This document shows, piece by piece, positions 31,765 through 43,509 of a stretch of 64,000 nt of DNA (the stretch's first letter is position 1; the number at the start of each line of letters is the position of its first letter). Source of the stretch: Epiperipatus broadwayi. Taxonomy: Eukaryota > Onychophora > Udeonychophora > Euonychophora > Peripatidae. The stretch lies in NCBI GenBank assembly GCA_028023455.1, contig JAQFVV010000960.1:62001-126000 (forward strand). The letters are read 5' to 3'. Position numbers and translations under genes: made by a program. The notes beneath the pieces were generated by a model. It saw nothing but the letters and a program-made list of their open reading frames with translations. It made no database searches and was not told the origin of the DNA.

Positions 31765-32680
31765 ACAATTTTAATGCTACCAGTCACAGAAATTTCAATT
31801 CTGGTAACATATTAAAATCACTGAGATTAAAAGCCTATGGATGAATTTGGATCAACCAGAATTGTTCCCCTATGTGGTGAATTTCTGTGTATAATTGGGA
31901 ATGCATGTATACTCTCCCTGTCAAAGTACTTTGGTTGTCTTTGGTAGCATGTAAACACATCTGGATAGAGCAGGAGTGCTCAAAATGTGGGTATTTATTA
32001 CCCATATATATTTGCTGAGATTATTGGAAGGGAAGCCATTTCATTATTCTTAGTAGCAGGACAAAGTAGTGTAAGGGTAGCTTACAATCCTATTGCAACT
32101 AGCCTTTATTTATCCACACCACCAAATCAAACCCATTCAAAACATAAGCTTAACTATTAGGTGGTTGAATATGCACTACCCTTTTTTAAAAAAACATACA
32201 TACATATATATATACATGACGAATGTTTGCTTTGTTAAATGCCAAATTAAACAAATGTCATAATGAACTATTTTCTCTTATTTAATGAAAAGTAAAAGCC
32301 CAATTACAGAAATTCTTCATATATATATATACACCAGCAATAAATTAATTATCAATGTGTTGTACATCACAAATTAAGACATAGACTTAGTAAACATAGT
32401 GATGACCTAATGTCAAGCCAATCTCTAGGCAACCAGGTGTTGATAATAAAAGTATAATTCTGTTATGTAATTTTATTTTTTTAACTACAACCAATATAAT
32501 ATGCACAACAATAGACAGCCATGGCAATGGAAAAGGAAACAGAAAAGCTAGTATACTAAACATTGGAAACTAAGCATGGTATAAAGGCAAACCCAGTTCA
32601 TTTCCATCGTCTTTTATTATTTTTCAAATGATGCAATAACTGTATAAAGCCAACATGCTAAGAGCAAATGTTCAAATGCA
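31765..32680. other. Non-coding
   Basis: No gene or RNA recognised; a short TA microsatellite lies near 32200 and another near 32320. Confidence 0.4.
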
Positions 32681-32687
32681 AGAGAAG

Positions 32688-33080
32688 ATGGATGACTTGT
32701 TCAAATATTCCATATTATCCAAGATGGATGACTTGTTCAAATATTCCATATTATCCAAGATGGATGACTTGTTCGAATATTCCATATTATCCAAGATGGA
32801 TGACTTGTTCGAATATTCCATATTATCCAAGATGGATGACTTGTTAGAATATTCCATATTATCCAAGATGGATGACTTGTTCAAATATTCCATATTATCC
32901 AAGATGGATGACTTGTTCAAGTATTCCATATTATCCAAGATGGATGACTTGTTCAAATATTCCATATTATCCAAGATGGATGACTTGTTCAAATATTCCA
33001 TATTATCCAAGATGGATGACTTGTTCAAATATTCCATATTATCCAAGATGGATGACTTGTTCAAATATTCCATATTATCC
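32688..33080 (+). repeat. 36-bp minisatellite, eleven copies
   Basis: Eleven near-identical 36-bp units ('atggatgacttgttcaaata' start). Because 36 is a multiple of three, the array is open in two plus frames (repeats MDDLFKYSILSK and MTCSNIPYYPRW) and one minus frame (NMEYLNKSSILD). Only a few units differ (F to L or K to E equivalents). The plus frame opens at 32655 and closes at 33086. No splice sites, promoter or non-repeat protein sequence supports coding, so I treat it as a satellite. Confidence 0.9.
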
Positions 33081-33349
33081 ATATAACTTTCACAGTGCAA
33101 AACTATAAGAAATTACAACTGATGTTTAAATAAAGAAAAGTTTGATAAATTTTTGCAGTTTAATAAAAGAACTAAACTGATTTTAAATTGATATTTAAAA
33201 AGTAAAAATGGCACTATTATACGAACATGGAAAAGAACTAGAACATCACCAGCATTTATATAAATGATGAAGTATTTTTTTTCTTATATAAGCCATTAAT
33301 GCTAAATAGCAAATCAAGAAAAATTAAATCTGTTATAAACTGTTGTGCA

Positions 33350-34790
33350 ATGTGTTCTGGCTAAATTAACATTGACATAGGACTGAAATGCTATTGTCCT
33401 GACCCTTGAAGCATGATGACTTAACTTACTTACCTGGATAATGCCTAAAGAAAACCAAATATTCTACACTAAATGTCTAAATGGATCAAGAAAAGAAACT
33501 GCAGAAGATGTGTGTAACATTATTTCAAGTGGGTTGCCAAAGAATTCTAGTGAGTGATGAATGATTTACCAAAGAAGATTGATTCAAAGAGAGATAGACT
33601 GTATCCATAAAAGACATTATTGCCAAACTCACGGACATTAACTAAGATTACTTAAAGAAAGTTTTGATTTTATTATGTATTTTTTTCTTTTATGTATGTA
33701 TGTAAAATTCTAGTTTTATTTATTTCCACACTTGGAAGCTTAAATGTGCCTATAATTTGGAAGTGTCCATTATCAGTGAAAGCAATAAAATGAAGAAGGG
33801 AAAATTATTAAGTTAGAAGAAATTTTTTATTTTTTTATGTCAAATAAAATTTAGATCAGCTTTCCCTCTGTAATGACTTGAAATTTATCATCATGGTGAA
33901 GATATCTGGAATAAAGTAAGATATTTGATATTATTCCATTTTAAGCACATACACTTATTACAAAACAGAATTCACGTGTTTTGTTACTGTTAACTAATGA
34001 TCATTTACATTTATTTTTTCAGTATAAATGACTAATCTTTTAGTGTGGGTGTTCTTTCTCATCAACCTTAATGAACTGTACATAGGTAGGGGGTCCCCAA
34101 AGAAGATGAAATACTGATAATTGGAATTGAACAATGATGCTACCATGGATATATTTGAATAATATTATAAATTAGCTAGTTAGCTTCACAGTCAATTTAA
34201 TAATGATTTTTTATTATTTTCATTTGCTTTATAAATAACAGGTGTCATGTTATGTTTCTCTACCATGGGTAAGGGTTTGGCACAGTGAACACATTTAATT
34301 GTTGATATGGTAGAAATACATCATTTACACACACAATTATATTGTTTTATCATGTTAAAGAATTTCACATTCTTTTGTTTTGTTACATAATAAACATTGT
34401 TAACTTGATTTTCATTAAAATAGTCTCTAGTTTATCAAAATCATTTATACATTCTTTCATCAACTTATAACTGAGTATATACATATTTTATTTTTATAAA
34501 ATGATATAGTAGTATGCATGTATGGATCTTTAAATCAATTGGAACATATGTAGAGGTGCAACAGTTGCTGTCTAGTGTAAATTCATCCCTGAAGAGATCC
34601 AAAGGCAGATTTCTCCCTGAGTTTGAATACTGAGGCATAATGGAGTCTGAAGGAGGGGTTAGGTATGGATGAACTAGCCCAAATTCTATCTAAATTTAAT
34701 GTGTAAATTTAGAGCTAGCCCATTGGAGGTAGATATGATCATAGATTAGGTACTTCATCATGTCATTCACAGCATCATATCAGAAGACCC
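33350..34790 (+). mobile_element. Unclassified 1.4 kb repeat, plus copy
   Basis: Collinear, in opposite orientation, with 36.59-38.10 kb. Shared landmarks include 'tgatgaatgatttacc' (33557), 'tatttatttccacacttgga' (33719), 'ctaccatgg' with 'ttgttgatatggtag' (34261-34312), 'tagtttatcaaaatcattta' (34429), 'gatgaactagccc' (34668) and 'attggaggtagat' (34723). A short stretch at 33445-33600 is reminiscent of the N-terminal part of a Tc1-like transposase but is too broken to call. Possibly a dead DNA transposon. Confidence 0.75.
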
Positions 34791-34799
34791 TAATACTGA

Positions 34800-35300
34800 C
34801 CATAGTTTGAATATTTTATTTGCTGAGAGTGAAGTACATATATCTAAAAATTCTAATTTTGGTTGATACTGGTCTATTATTTTAATTAATATTATGGTCT
34901 TGTGATATTAATACAGTAGTATAAGACAATGAAATGTGAAGTCCTTGGATCAATTTAATCTCTGGTATTCCTGAGCAAACTCCCAATTTTATGCAATTGA
35001 TGACTGATATAAGAAGATTGAAAAATTCTTGATAGTGCAGTCATTATTAAGAATACTACATCATACACAAAGTACTCAATGTATTTCTAATGTAATACGT
35101 GTTACTAATATATTTTTTTATATTTTAATCCTCAAAATATCTTTGTAAAACTGCTATAAAGAGATTTGAAGAAATTAACTTGAAATATATTCTTATCAAT
35201 TTTAATTTTAGTGTCATCATAATTTAGTCATTACTATGATATTTTGATAAACATTCTTTTAATATTTATACAACATAATTGCAAATGTTATATAATAACT
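34800..35300. other. Non-coding
   Basis: Nothing recognised between the repeat copy and the next hammerhead element. Confidence 0.4.
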
Positions 35301-35500
35301 GTACCAATAGCTCTTAACAAGCTTTTCAGAATATCCCTATTTTCAGACTGGTTTCTAGCTCTGGCTTTCATCAGTGAGGTGCTAGGATATTCAAGCATTA
35401 GATTTAAAATACCAGATCAAGCTCAGAAACTGGTCTGAGGATAGGGATATTCTGAAAAGCCTGTTAAGAGCTGTTGGCATGCTCATTATATAACATTTCA
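35300..35500 (-). mobile_element. HHE-4 fold-back element
   Basis: The left arm 'atagctcttaacaagctttt' (35308) pairs with the right arm ending near 35478. Both arms contain part of the hammerhead sequence, the left on the minus and the right on the plus strand ('gctcagaaactggtctgagg', 35414). Larger than the 20.1 kb copy because the centre includes 'caagcattagatttaaaata'. Confidence 0.75.
35331..35385 (-). ncRNA. Hammerhead ribozyme, HHE-4
   Basis: Core CUGAUGA at 35374-35368. Three-pair stem II (AGC/GCU), GAAAC, stem III AC/GU, C17. Stem I is only three pairs (UCA/UGA) before a mismatch, so it may be weak. Confidence 0.65.
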
Positions 35501-36029
35501 AGTACAAGTTTATTAAATTAAGTCACATGATATGAATTGATTTCCTTGCAACATAATTGCATTAATTCCATATTTGAATTGCATACTATGATTGATAAAA
35601 AGCAAAAGCCAGAATCAAAGCAGGAAATGGTGATTAAATTGAACCACCATCTGGTAAGCACCGATCATCCAAACTTAAAGGGATAGCATTAGAATAGGGA
35701 GAGAAAAAAGCTATATTCTTCAATATTTGATAATATCTTGTGTACTTGGCATGGTGTTGTAAAATTGTAAAATGTTGATCATGCCAAAAATGCTTTTTGA
35801 GTCAGATATTTTTTCCATGATCTACAAATCTGAAGCCAAATTTAAACATAAAGGCAATAAGGTAATGTAAGCAAAATACTTGATCATCATTATTAAATAC
35901 TTACACTCTTTTAAAACAAATGTTTTGAGCCAGATCCTGATTTTGTAAATAATTTGTTTTACCCATATATGTGCCAGTTGAAATAATGCTCTAAAACTAT
36001 AATAATATCATAATAATATGTGACCAAAG

Positions 36030-36570
36030 ACATGTGAATAATATTTGTGATTCCCAAGGTGCATATTTCATGTTGAACCAGCACTCATCAGTTGTCCTAG
36101 ATCACAATCTCTTACACACACCTTTATCATTATTCTGTATTTAGAGATAGCCAATTATTATAGTTAACTTGATAAGTGTCAAACTTACTGTCCTCACAAG
36201 TTTCACATAAACCACTTGATGGAGGTATATTACTAATTTTTTTATTAATCATCCATTACACTAAAGATGTTTCTATAGTGTAATTTTCATTCTCTCGTAC
36301 AAGTTAGAGACTTGTTTCTATTTGCTTTTAACACCCTGTGAGGGTATAATAACAAACATAAGACCAAAGACTTGTGGGATAGATGCATGATCCCCAAGAT
36401 GCACATTACGCTACAGAAATATTCATTAAGTGAATAATCTCTAGTCTAGCGAATGTCTAATAAAAATTATTACCAAACTTCCATTAAGTGGTTTGTGTCA
36501 AAGTTGTGAGGGCAGTAAGTTTGACACTTATCAGTTAAACTGTAGTAATTGGCTATCTATATATACTGTG
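36030..36570 (-). mobile_element. HHE-2 insertion, inverted pair
   Basis: A minus-strand unit (36030-36405) carries the hammerhead and 'taacaccctgtgagg', then switches at about 36406 to a plus-strand partial unit ('acgctacagaaatattcatt' to 'cagttaaactgtagtaatt'). Same join type as at 15.1-15.7 kb. Non-coding. Confidence 0.75.
36048..36105 (-). ncRNA. Hammerhead motif, HHE-2, stem III mismatch
   Basis: Core CUGAUGA and stem II are kept. The base before the cleavage site is not U (CAC in place of CAU), so cleavage is unlikely. Confidence 0.6.
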
Positions 36571-36589
36571 ACAGTCCCAGTTTTCCACC

Positions 36590-38100
36590 AGAAGAGGGGA
36601 AACACATCTAACTACAGTTAGGCCTAGGGTGTTTGAGTAGGATGCCATGACTGATTCAATGAAGTACTTAACCAATGATCATGTCTACCTCCAATGGATT
36701 AACTCTATGTTTACTCATTAAATTCACACACACACAATTTAGGCTAGTTCATCCATACTTTACCCATCATTCAGATTCCACACATGCCTCAGAATTCAAA
36801 TCCAGGGAGAATGTTACATTCAGCTCTTCAAGAGTGAATTTATCTTAGATAGCAATTATAATACCTTTGTATGGGTTCCAATCAAGAAAAGAACTTACTT
36901 AACCATATTACTATATTATAATGTAAAATAAGGTCTGTGTGTATGCACCTATGTATGGTTATGAACTGATGAATGAATGGATAAATAACTTTGATAAACT
37001 AAAGACCATTTAATGAAAAATCAAATTAACAATGTTTACTGACTAACAAAATAAAAAAAATTCAAAAAAATATTTTAACATAAAAAAAGTATATACATGA
37101 GTGTGTGTCAAATATGTATCCCTACCATATTAATGATTAAATATGTTTATTACTCCCAACTCTTCCCATGGTAGGTATGCATAAAGACACTATCTATTTA
37201 CAAAGCAGGTAAGGGTAATGAAAAGAAAAATTATTAATTCAGGGTTACAATGATCATGAAGCTAACTAAGTATTTAACAAGATTATATGAAGGTGAGTGA
37301 ATAGCTTAATAGTCTAATTCCACCTGTTGAGGTGTCATCTTTTTTGATGACCCCCCCCGTCTTACTATGTACAAGTTTGATAGAAAAGAACATTCACACT
37401 AGAATATTAGTCAATAAATGAATATAAACAATCATTTGCTAACAAAAAATATAAACAAATAAACAACACAAACTCTGTTCTGTATCAAGTGCATGTTTTA
37501 AATGTGGAATAATATCAAATAAAATCTTATCTTTATTCCACATTATAGTAAGGATGATGATAATACAAAATGTCATGTCACTACAGAGGGAGAGTTAACC
37601 TAAAGTTATTTCAATAGAGAGAGAAAAAAGAATTGTCTAACTTAACAATCTTCCTCCCTGTACTTTCTTGACTTCAAGTACAATAGACTCTTCCAAGTTA
37701 TAGAGATTTATGTTTCCAAATGTGGAAGTGAAATAAATAAATAAAAAATACAGAATTCTACAAATGTCTATGGAATATAAAAAAGATTACACAGCAAATT
37801 AAGACTTTTTTCAAGTTGTCTTGCATAATGTTCATGAATTAGGCAATTAATATCTCTAAAAGATACAGTTCATTGCTGTTCTGGTCATACTTCTATGGCA
37901 AGTCATGCATCACTCATGGGGACTCCTCGGTGAAATATTTGGAATGATGTTATTTCCACCTTTTGTTGTTTTCATTATGTATTCATCAGGGTATTTAAGA
38001 CAAGGCATTTGATGTTTCAGCAGGCATTACACAATTGAATATTAAACCTTTACACTTCCTATGGGCAGGGTTGATAACCCTTTAGTTCTACAACACTATT
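36590..38100 (-). mobile_element. Unclassified 1.4 kb repeat, minus copy
   Basis: Inverted partner of 33.35-34.79 kb. Landmarks in reverse order include 'ctacctccaatgg' (36688), 'ggctagttcatcc' (36744), 'ccatattaatg' and 'cccatggtaggt' (37124-37170), 'cacttccacattt' complement (37720-37735) and 'ggcaagtcatgcatcactca' (37899). Divergence from the plus copy is substantial, so this is not a recent duplication. Confidence 0.75.
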
Positions 38101-38159
38101 GAATTACCTGGAGTACATTGTTTTTTCAGTTCAGAAACAATTAAATTTTTCTTAATTCA

Positions 38160-38900
38160 GTGTTTGGTATTTAATAATTTTTATAAGAACAAAATTATTC
38201 CAACATTTATATATATAATTATGCTGATGACATTCTATTTTGCTATTTTATCTGTATTTGAAGAATAGCATGATCCTTTTTATTTTAAATGTCTATTTAA
38301 GTCCATTTTATTTTATCCAACTGCACAAATGTATTCATGGCATTTTCTACATACATATATAGTCTTTCAAATTATAGGGAAAACATGGAAGGTTGTATTT
38401 CATTAAAATTACCATTTTTGAAAATTTTATTTAATACAATTATGTGTAGTAATTAATCAAGCATTTTGTTCACTTGTATCACTATTGTTCAAGTCTCAGA
38501 AATAGTATGTATAAGTTCTTTTCACCTCATTATCTCATCTTGTTTCTTCTGGAAATACGTTTTTTTTATTATCAAAAATTGAGGAGTGTTCAAAGTACAA
38601 TCATAGATTAATGGATTGTACTTTTTTGTTTTTTAATAGTTTATGTATTTAGTGATTTGATTTTATAAGAGGAGTTTGTCTAGTTGTTGTTGAGTGTTTG
38701 TACAGTATTTGATAGAGACATTGTGAGTGTTATACATTTTCATCCAAATGGTTCAGGGATTTCAGATTTGCTATTGCATCTAGTTATGATTTTAACAAAT
38801 TATGTTATCCATCTTGTTTATCTGGATTATCATTTGGATTTATAGATTGCTTTCAATGCTTATTTCTCATAATTTGGCATTAAAGATTTAATTCATTATA
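38160..38900. other. Non-coding
   Basis: No feature recognised. Confidence 0.4.
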
Positions 38901-38989
38901 TCATGATATTATTTTGCTTAAAAGGTTTAATTTATTTCTTAACTATAAAGGTATGTAACTTATACATGATACTATTTTGCTTATTTAAA

Positions 38990-39133
38990 TTACATCACTC
39001 CAGCCAATGTTTAAAACTAACTAATAGAATATCAGTATTCTGTTGCCAAGGCAACACTCAAGTAATAAATATCTTTACAACAAATTGTGATATTCATTTG
39101 GTTAATTTTAAGCATTGGCCAGTGTAAAGTGAT
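38990..39133. mobile_element. MITE with 'agccaatgcttaaaat' TIRs, copy 1
   Basis: Terminal inverted repeats of about 30 bp ('cagccaatgtttaaaactaa' and the complement of 'ggttaattttaagcattggc') flank about 80 bp containing an inner palindrome around 'ttgccaaggcaa'. Also found at 39.14 and 44.52 kb. Confidence 0.75.
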
Positions 39134-39135
39134 TT

Positions 39136-39275
39136 ATTTCAGACAATACTTAAATAAGCCAATAGAATATCAGCATTTCTGTTGTCAAGGCAATACTCAG
39201 ATAATTAATGCCTTGACAACAAATTGCTGTTATTTTATTGGTTAATTTTAAGCATTGGCTGTGATAATGTGATTT
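39136..39275. mobile_element. Same MITE, copy 2
   Basis: Directly adjoins copy 1 in the same orientation. The inner palindrome reads 'ttgtcaaggcaa' with 'ttgccttgacaa' nearby, extending the hairpin. TIRs are slightly diverged. Confidence 0.7.
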
Positions 39276-39584
39276 TTTGCAGCCAATGCTTATTTGTATC
39301 TGACTTGTTTTCAACTCTCATAGTATTGGGGAGTTATTTCATTATCACTAATTTGAGCTTATTTAAGAGTTGATCTTTTTTATTTTGACTTTTTATTTTT
39401 CAATTTAGCATATTTTTGTCTGCCTTAGTAGATTGATATGTCTGGTAATACTGCCATTTAAATTTTTTTTTACTGATATATGTATATATTATATTACCAA
39501 ATGCACCACTTGCTTTATTTTACTATAATATCTTATATATATATATGCAATTTATCCATTCTACTTCAAACATATTTTAGCAAA

Positions 39585-39800
39585 AAAACCTATATGCATA
39601 CACAATGTTACATTTCGACTATCCTGCAGTCTTCTCCAGAGCCACTTTAACTTTTTAAAAGTTAAAAAATTAAAGTAAAACTGGCTCTGAAGAAAAATGA
39701 GACATCAAAATGTGAGATTGGGTATGTATATGTTTACAATAGAAGGTTTTTTTTGCTAAAAAGTGTTTGAAGTAGAGTGAATAAATTGCATATATATTAT
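39585..39800. mobile_element. Fold-back element with hammerhead-like ends
   Basis: The left arm holds, on the minus strand, GAGAAGACU, a loop, AGUCGAAAUGU. The right arm on the plus strand holds CUGAAGAAAAAUGAG. Outer sequences ('gcaaaaaaacctatatgcat' and complement) pair. The GACU/AGUC hairpin followed by GAAA resembles hammerhead stem II plus core, but CUGANGA and GAAA are never both intact in one arm. Confidence 0.5.
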
Positions 39801-40344
39801 GTTTGTTCATCACAATATATATAAAATTGAATGGTTTAATGCTCATATATAAAAAGTTTAGTATTGGAAATGTCAGGACTGTCATTCTTCAATAATATCA
39901 AAACACCCAGGAGTTCATCTGGTGCTTATATAAATTTGTAAGTTTTTCTGCAACTCTTGAATCAGCCAATAGAACTTTCTCTCCCATAATGATTTGGTTT
40001 TAATTAATTTCAATTTGGTTTATATAATTTCCAATTTGGACTGATCAATCAAATGCTGCTAATAAATTTTTTTACCACTCCTATACAATCAACATATATC
40101 ATTGATTGAAAGGTTATCCTTTCTCCATTAACCAGTCATACTTTTTGTTTTTACTCAACAGTAAAACATATGCATCCAATATAGAACAACCCTGAGATTT
40201 TTACTTTTAGCTAATCATAGCTATTATGCACACAATGGCCAATCAATACTGGATGGCTAGTTTGGTAGGAAAGAGGTTGAATGTCTAAAAAAAATTCTAA
40301 ATCTGCTTATGATCTGGCCTGGTTCGAATCCATTTGTCGTAGGC

Positions 40345-41040
40345 ATATAAGACCTATTGACTAACCAATGTGTATTAAATCCTTTAAACTTCTCTATTAA
40401 TCTATTTTTTCTGTTTAGTATTTGATTTTCATTCGAACTAAGATTACCCCAATTTGTCTGAAGGTTTGTAATGATGGTATATTATAAGATGTAATATGTT
40501 GGACTATTTCCATCATTTATGAGTGAATGTTGAATGTATAGAATATGTTAAACTTTATACATTCCCTCATAAGGCCTATTGACTAACCAATGTGTATTAA
40601 ATCCTTTAAACTTCTCTATTAATCTATTTTTTCTGTTTAGTATTTTGATTTTCATTCGAACTAAGACTACCCCAATTTGTCTGAAGGTTTGTAATGATGG
40701 TATATTATAAGATGTAATATTTTGGACTATTTCCATCATCTATGAGTGAATGTTGAATGTATAGAATATGTTAAACTTTATACATTCCCTCATAAGGCCT
40801 ATTGACTAACCAATGTGTATTAAATCCTTTAAACTTCTCTATTAATCTATTTTTTCTGTTTAGTATTTGATTTTCATTCGAACTAAGACTACCCCAATTT
40901 GTCTGAAGGTTTGTAATGATGGTATATTATAAGATGTAATATGTTGGACTATTTCCATCATTTATGAGTGAATGTTGAATGTATAGAATATGTTAAACTT
41001 TATACATTCCCTCATAAATGATGGAAATAGTCCAACATAT
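40345..41040. repeat. 223-bp tandem repeat, three copies plus terminal hairpin
   Basis: Copies start at about 40353, 40575 and 40798 (periods 222 and 223) and are nearly identical. The third ends in an inverted repeat: 'ggactatttccatcatttat' (about 40946) is complementary to sequence at 41014-41034. The motif 'tggaccatttccatcatcta' type also occurs at 3.1, 7.7 and 9.86 kb, so the array was likely built from the end of a mobile element. Confidence 0.85.
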
Positions 41041-41059
41041 CACATCTTAAAACTACCCC

Positions 41060-41950
41060 AATCTAACTAAGAGTTTCAGGATTATTTTTTTTTAAAAATT
41101 GTTTTTCATTTACAGTTTTTCTTAAAATTTAAAGTAAGACAGTGAAAGTTAAAAGTCAGGTTTAATTTTTTATTTTTTTTGAAATATGACCACTTACGTG
41201 AACGTAATCTAATCCGATCATAAATTTAATTTAATAGAGGTAGTTTCATTAATCAATTTCATGAAACTATACTGAAAGTTAAAATAAATAAATGGGAATT
41301 TGAAAATAGATTTGTCACATGATTAATTTGTTATTAAATTCTGTATAAAGTTTTTTTTAATTAAATTTTCAGTAAGTTTTCTGTTTTTAAGTAATATATT
41401 AAAATTTTATTATTTATGCTGTTTGCAAATATCCTAAACCTATTTTAAATAAAAATAAATGTATAAAATTTAATTTGATAAAATAATGAAGCTTATTTTT
41501 AAAGTTTTATTATTACTATTTCTCATTGTAAAAGAAAAAAAAAAAGAGTTTTAAAAGAAAAGTTAATATATTTTTGTTTGCGTTAATCTATTTTTAGTCT
41601 CTGAAAATCTTTATTACTTGTAGTTTTTTGTTTTATTGAATCGTAAATTTTAATTTTGGAAATGTAAGATGGCGATTATCAAATGAGCTATAATCGTTCT
41701 AACTTCTGAAAATATATTGTAAAACAAAGGAAAACAATTTTATAGAAATGTTATGTTGGAAACAAATCAATAATTTAATAAAGAACTATAAAACACTGTT
41801 TTGAATGTTTGAAGAAATTTCATGTTTACTCACAGAATTTGCTTATATGCACTTAAATTTGTTTTATTTCAAAATAAATAATAAGAATATACAATTATTT
41901 ATTTATTTAAGTATAAATTTAGACAGATTAACTATTAACAAGATATAAAG
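41060..41950. other. Non-coding
   Basis: AT-rich, no feature supported. Confidence 0.4.
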
Positions 41951-41966
41951 AAACCTGTACAGATTT

Positions 41967-42060
41967 TTTTTCCATATGTCAAATGCATTGACAGGGAAGC
42001 GAACCGGGGCCAGCTGCTTGGAAGGCAGCTATGTTAACCACTAGGCCACCAATGCTTGAC
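41967..42060 (-). mobile_element. tRNA-Gly(TCC)-derived SINE with 15-bp target duplication
   Basis: The minus strand reads a near-canonical tRNA-Gly: A box 'tggcctagtggttaaca', anticodon loop CTTCCAA (TCC), B box 'ccggttcgcttccc'. Then comes 'gcatttgacatatgg' and an A-tail. 'aacctgtacagattt' at 41952-41966 and 42061-42075 is a perfect duplication of target DNA inside the LINE remnant. The best-preserved and probably youngest SINE in the window. Confidence 0.9.
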
Positions 42061-42400
42061 AACCTGTACAGATTTCTGCCAGAAAATAGATATGCTATTG
42101 GCTTTATTACATCATTCAATTTTGCCCTGTAGTCATAAATCCAGTAGTAGTTAACAATGTGTTTGATGGTTTGTATTGGTTAAGATTTTCAAAGCTCAGT
42201 GACTGATACATCCCATTTATAAAGCAGATGAGGACAATGATCATGGTTATCCTGAATCCAGTTATATCCAGGACGACAAAATACAGATAATTTTGTTGCT
42301 GGATCTGGTATAATAAATTAATTTGAATTCTCATAAGAATTCCATTTCTATTCCACAATTCTTTGATTATCAATTCTTGGTTGAACATCCAAAATGGAGA
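42061..42400 (-). pseudogene. LINE C-terminal remnant, copy 3
   Basis: Minus-strand translation gives 'TIKHIVNYYWIYDYRAKLND', then 'VIKPIAYLFSGRNLYRF' (about 42170-42065). These parallel 'QTMKHILNDY' and 'TKLKDLIKSM' at 24.4 kb. Interrupted by the SINE at 41967-42060. The 90-codon minus frame at 42116-42388 is in a different frame and incidental. Confidence 0.6.
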
Positions 42401-42772
42401 TAGTTGATCTTAAATGATGATAATGAAGTATCCATGTACATTAGCATGCAATATTAATATAACTGAACTTATAAAGTTCTTTTTTTCTATCTATACATTG
42501 ATTGCATTGTTTAGGAGAAGATAAAGAAGACTCATGAAATCATCAGCAGTGAATCCTTAAATCATCTTGAAAAAATAAAATTAAAAAATCAGATATATTA
42601 ATCTTTAACTGAGGTTTAAAGTTTATATCTGTGCTAGAGATAAACTCTAGTTTAGTAAATGATTAGTAATAATCATTATTGTATTTATCTGAGGTGGATG
42701 ATATCAAAGTTGTGAGTGGAATGAGTTTGACAGTTGTACATAAAAATGTAACATTCTTGAAAATATTATTAT

Positions 42773-43053
42773 ACAGCAATAACTGACATCTGGTGAGGAA
42801 CCAGAGCATCAATAAAAATCAGATAAATGTCAAAACATATATCTTATTCAGCTAAATAAGTAAAATTGAAAAAAAATTATACAATGTTAATATTGTATTA
42901 TTACAAGAAACAACAGCAATAACTGACATCTGGTGAGGAACCAGAGCATCAATAAAAATCAGATAAATGTCAAAACATATCTCTTATTCAGCTAAATAAG
43001 TAAAATTGAAAAAAAATTATACAATGTTAATATTGTATTATTACAAGAAACAA
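42773..43053 (+). repeat. 140-bp direct duplication
   Basis: The segment starting 'acagcaataactgacatctg' at 42773 recurs at 42913 with almost no differences. A recent tandem duplication of non-coding sequence. Confidence 0.9.
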
Positions 43054-43145
43054 CACTAAGGATTACATTTATTACCATTCTATAAAATTTTTTAATTTGT
43101 GAATTCATTTTAGCCATTGTGAAATGGAAATAATGACTTCAGACC

Positions 43146-43503
43146 ACTCAAAGAAGTATTGAGAGATGCATGTTAGGAGTAATAAGAAGAGATCGAAAAT
43201 GCAATATGAGTAAGAGAATAAACAGGTGTTATTGACTTCATTGAAAAAATTAAAAGACTGAAGTGGAGTTGGGATGACATATTGCTAGAAATGATAATAG
43301 ATGGACAATTGAAATCTTAAACCCAATTCCAAGATATTGTAAAGACCCAGAAAGAGATCATATGTGAGATGGCTGAACAAAATAAGAAAGTGTGCAGGGG
43401 TGATGTGGAGAAGAGAAGCCAAAGATCAGAGAAGTTGGTTTGAACTTGGAGAGACCTGCATTCTGCAGTGGATGGATAATGGTTGATGATGATGATGATA
43501 ACA
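43146..43503 (+). pseudogene. LINE 3' end with reverse-transcriptase C-terminus
   Basis: Plus-strand translation over frame breaks reads TTQRSIERCMLGVIRRDRK, then RINR..., FIEKIKRLKWSW, then WMWRREAKDRESWFELGET-like residues and LQWMDNG before the stop, finishing in (GAT)n at 43487-43500. The order ERxMLG, IxRLKWxWxGH, WRRxAxDR, LGExxxQQW is the well-known C-terminus of endonuclease/reverse-transcriptase LINEs of arthropod- and mollusc-type genomes. Stops and shifts make it a pseudogene. Confidence 0.8.
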
Positions 43504-43509
43504 GATGTG

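Noticed and set aside
32655-33086. 143-residue repeat protein (MDDLFKYSILSK units)
   Set aside because: The frame exists because the 36-bp period is a multiple of three; the opposite strand and another frame are equally open, and no unique protein sequence or splice context was found.
42773-43053. CRISPR-like or LTR pair
   Set aside because: Just two adjacent, almost identical 140-bp copies without spacers or LTR terminal motifs; a simple tandem duplication.
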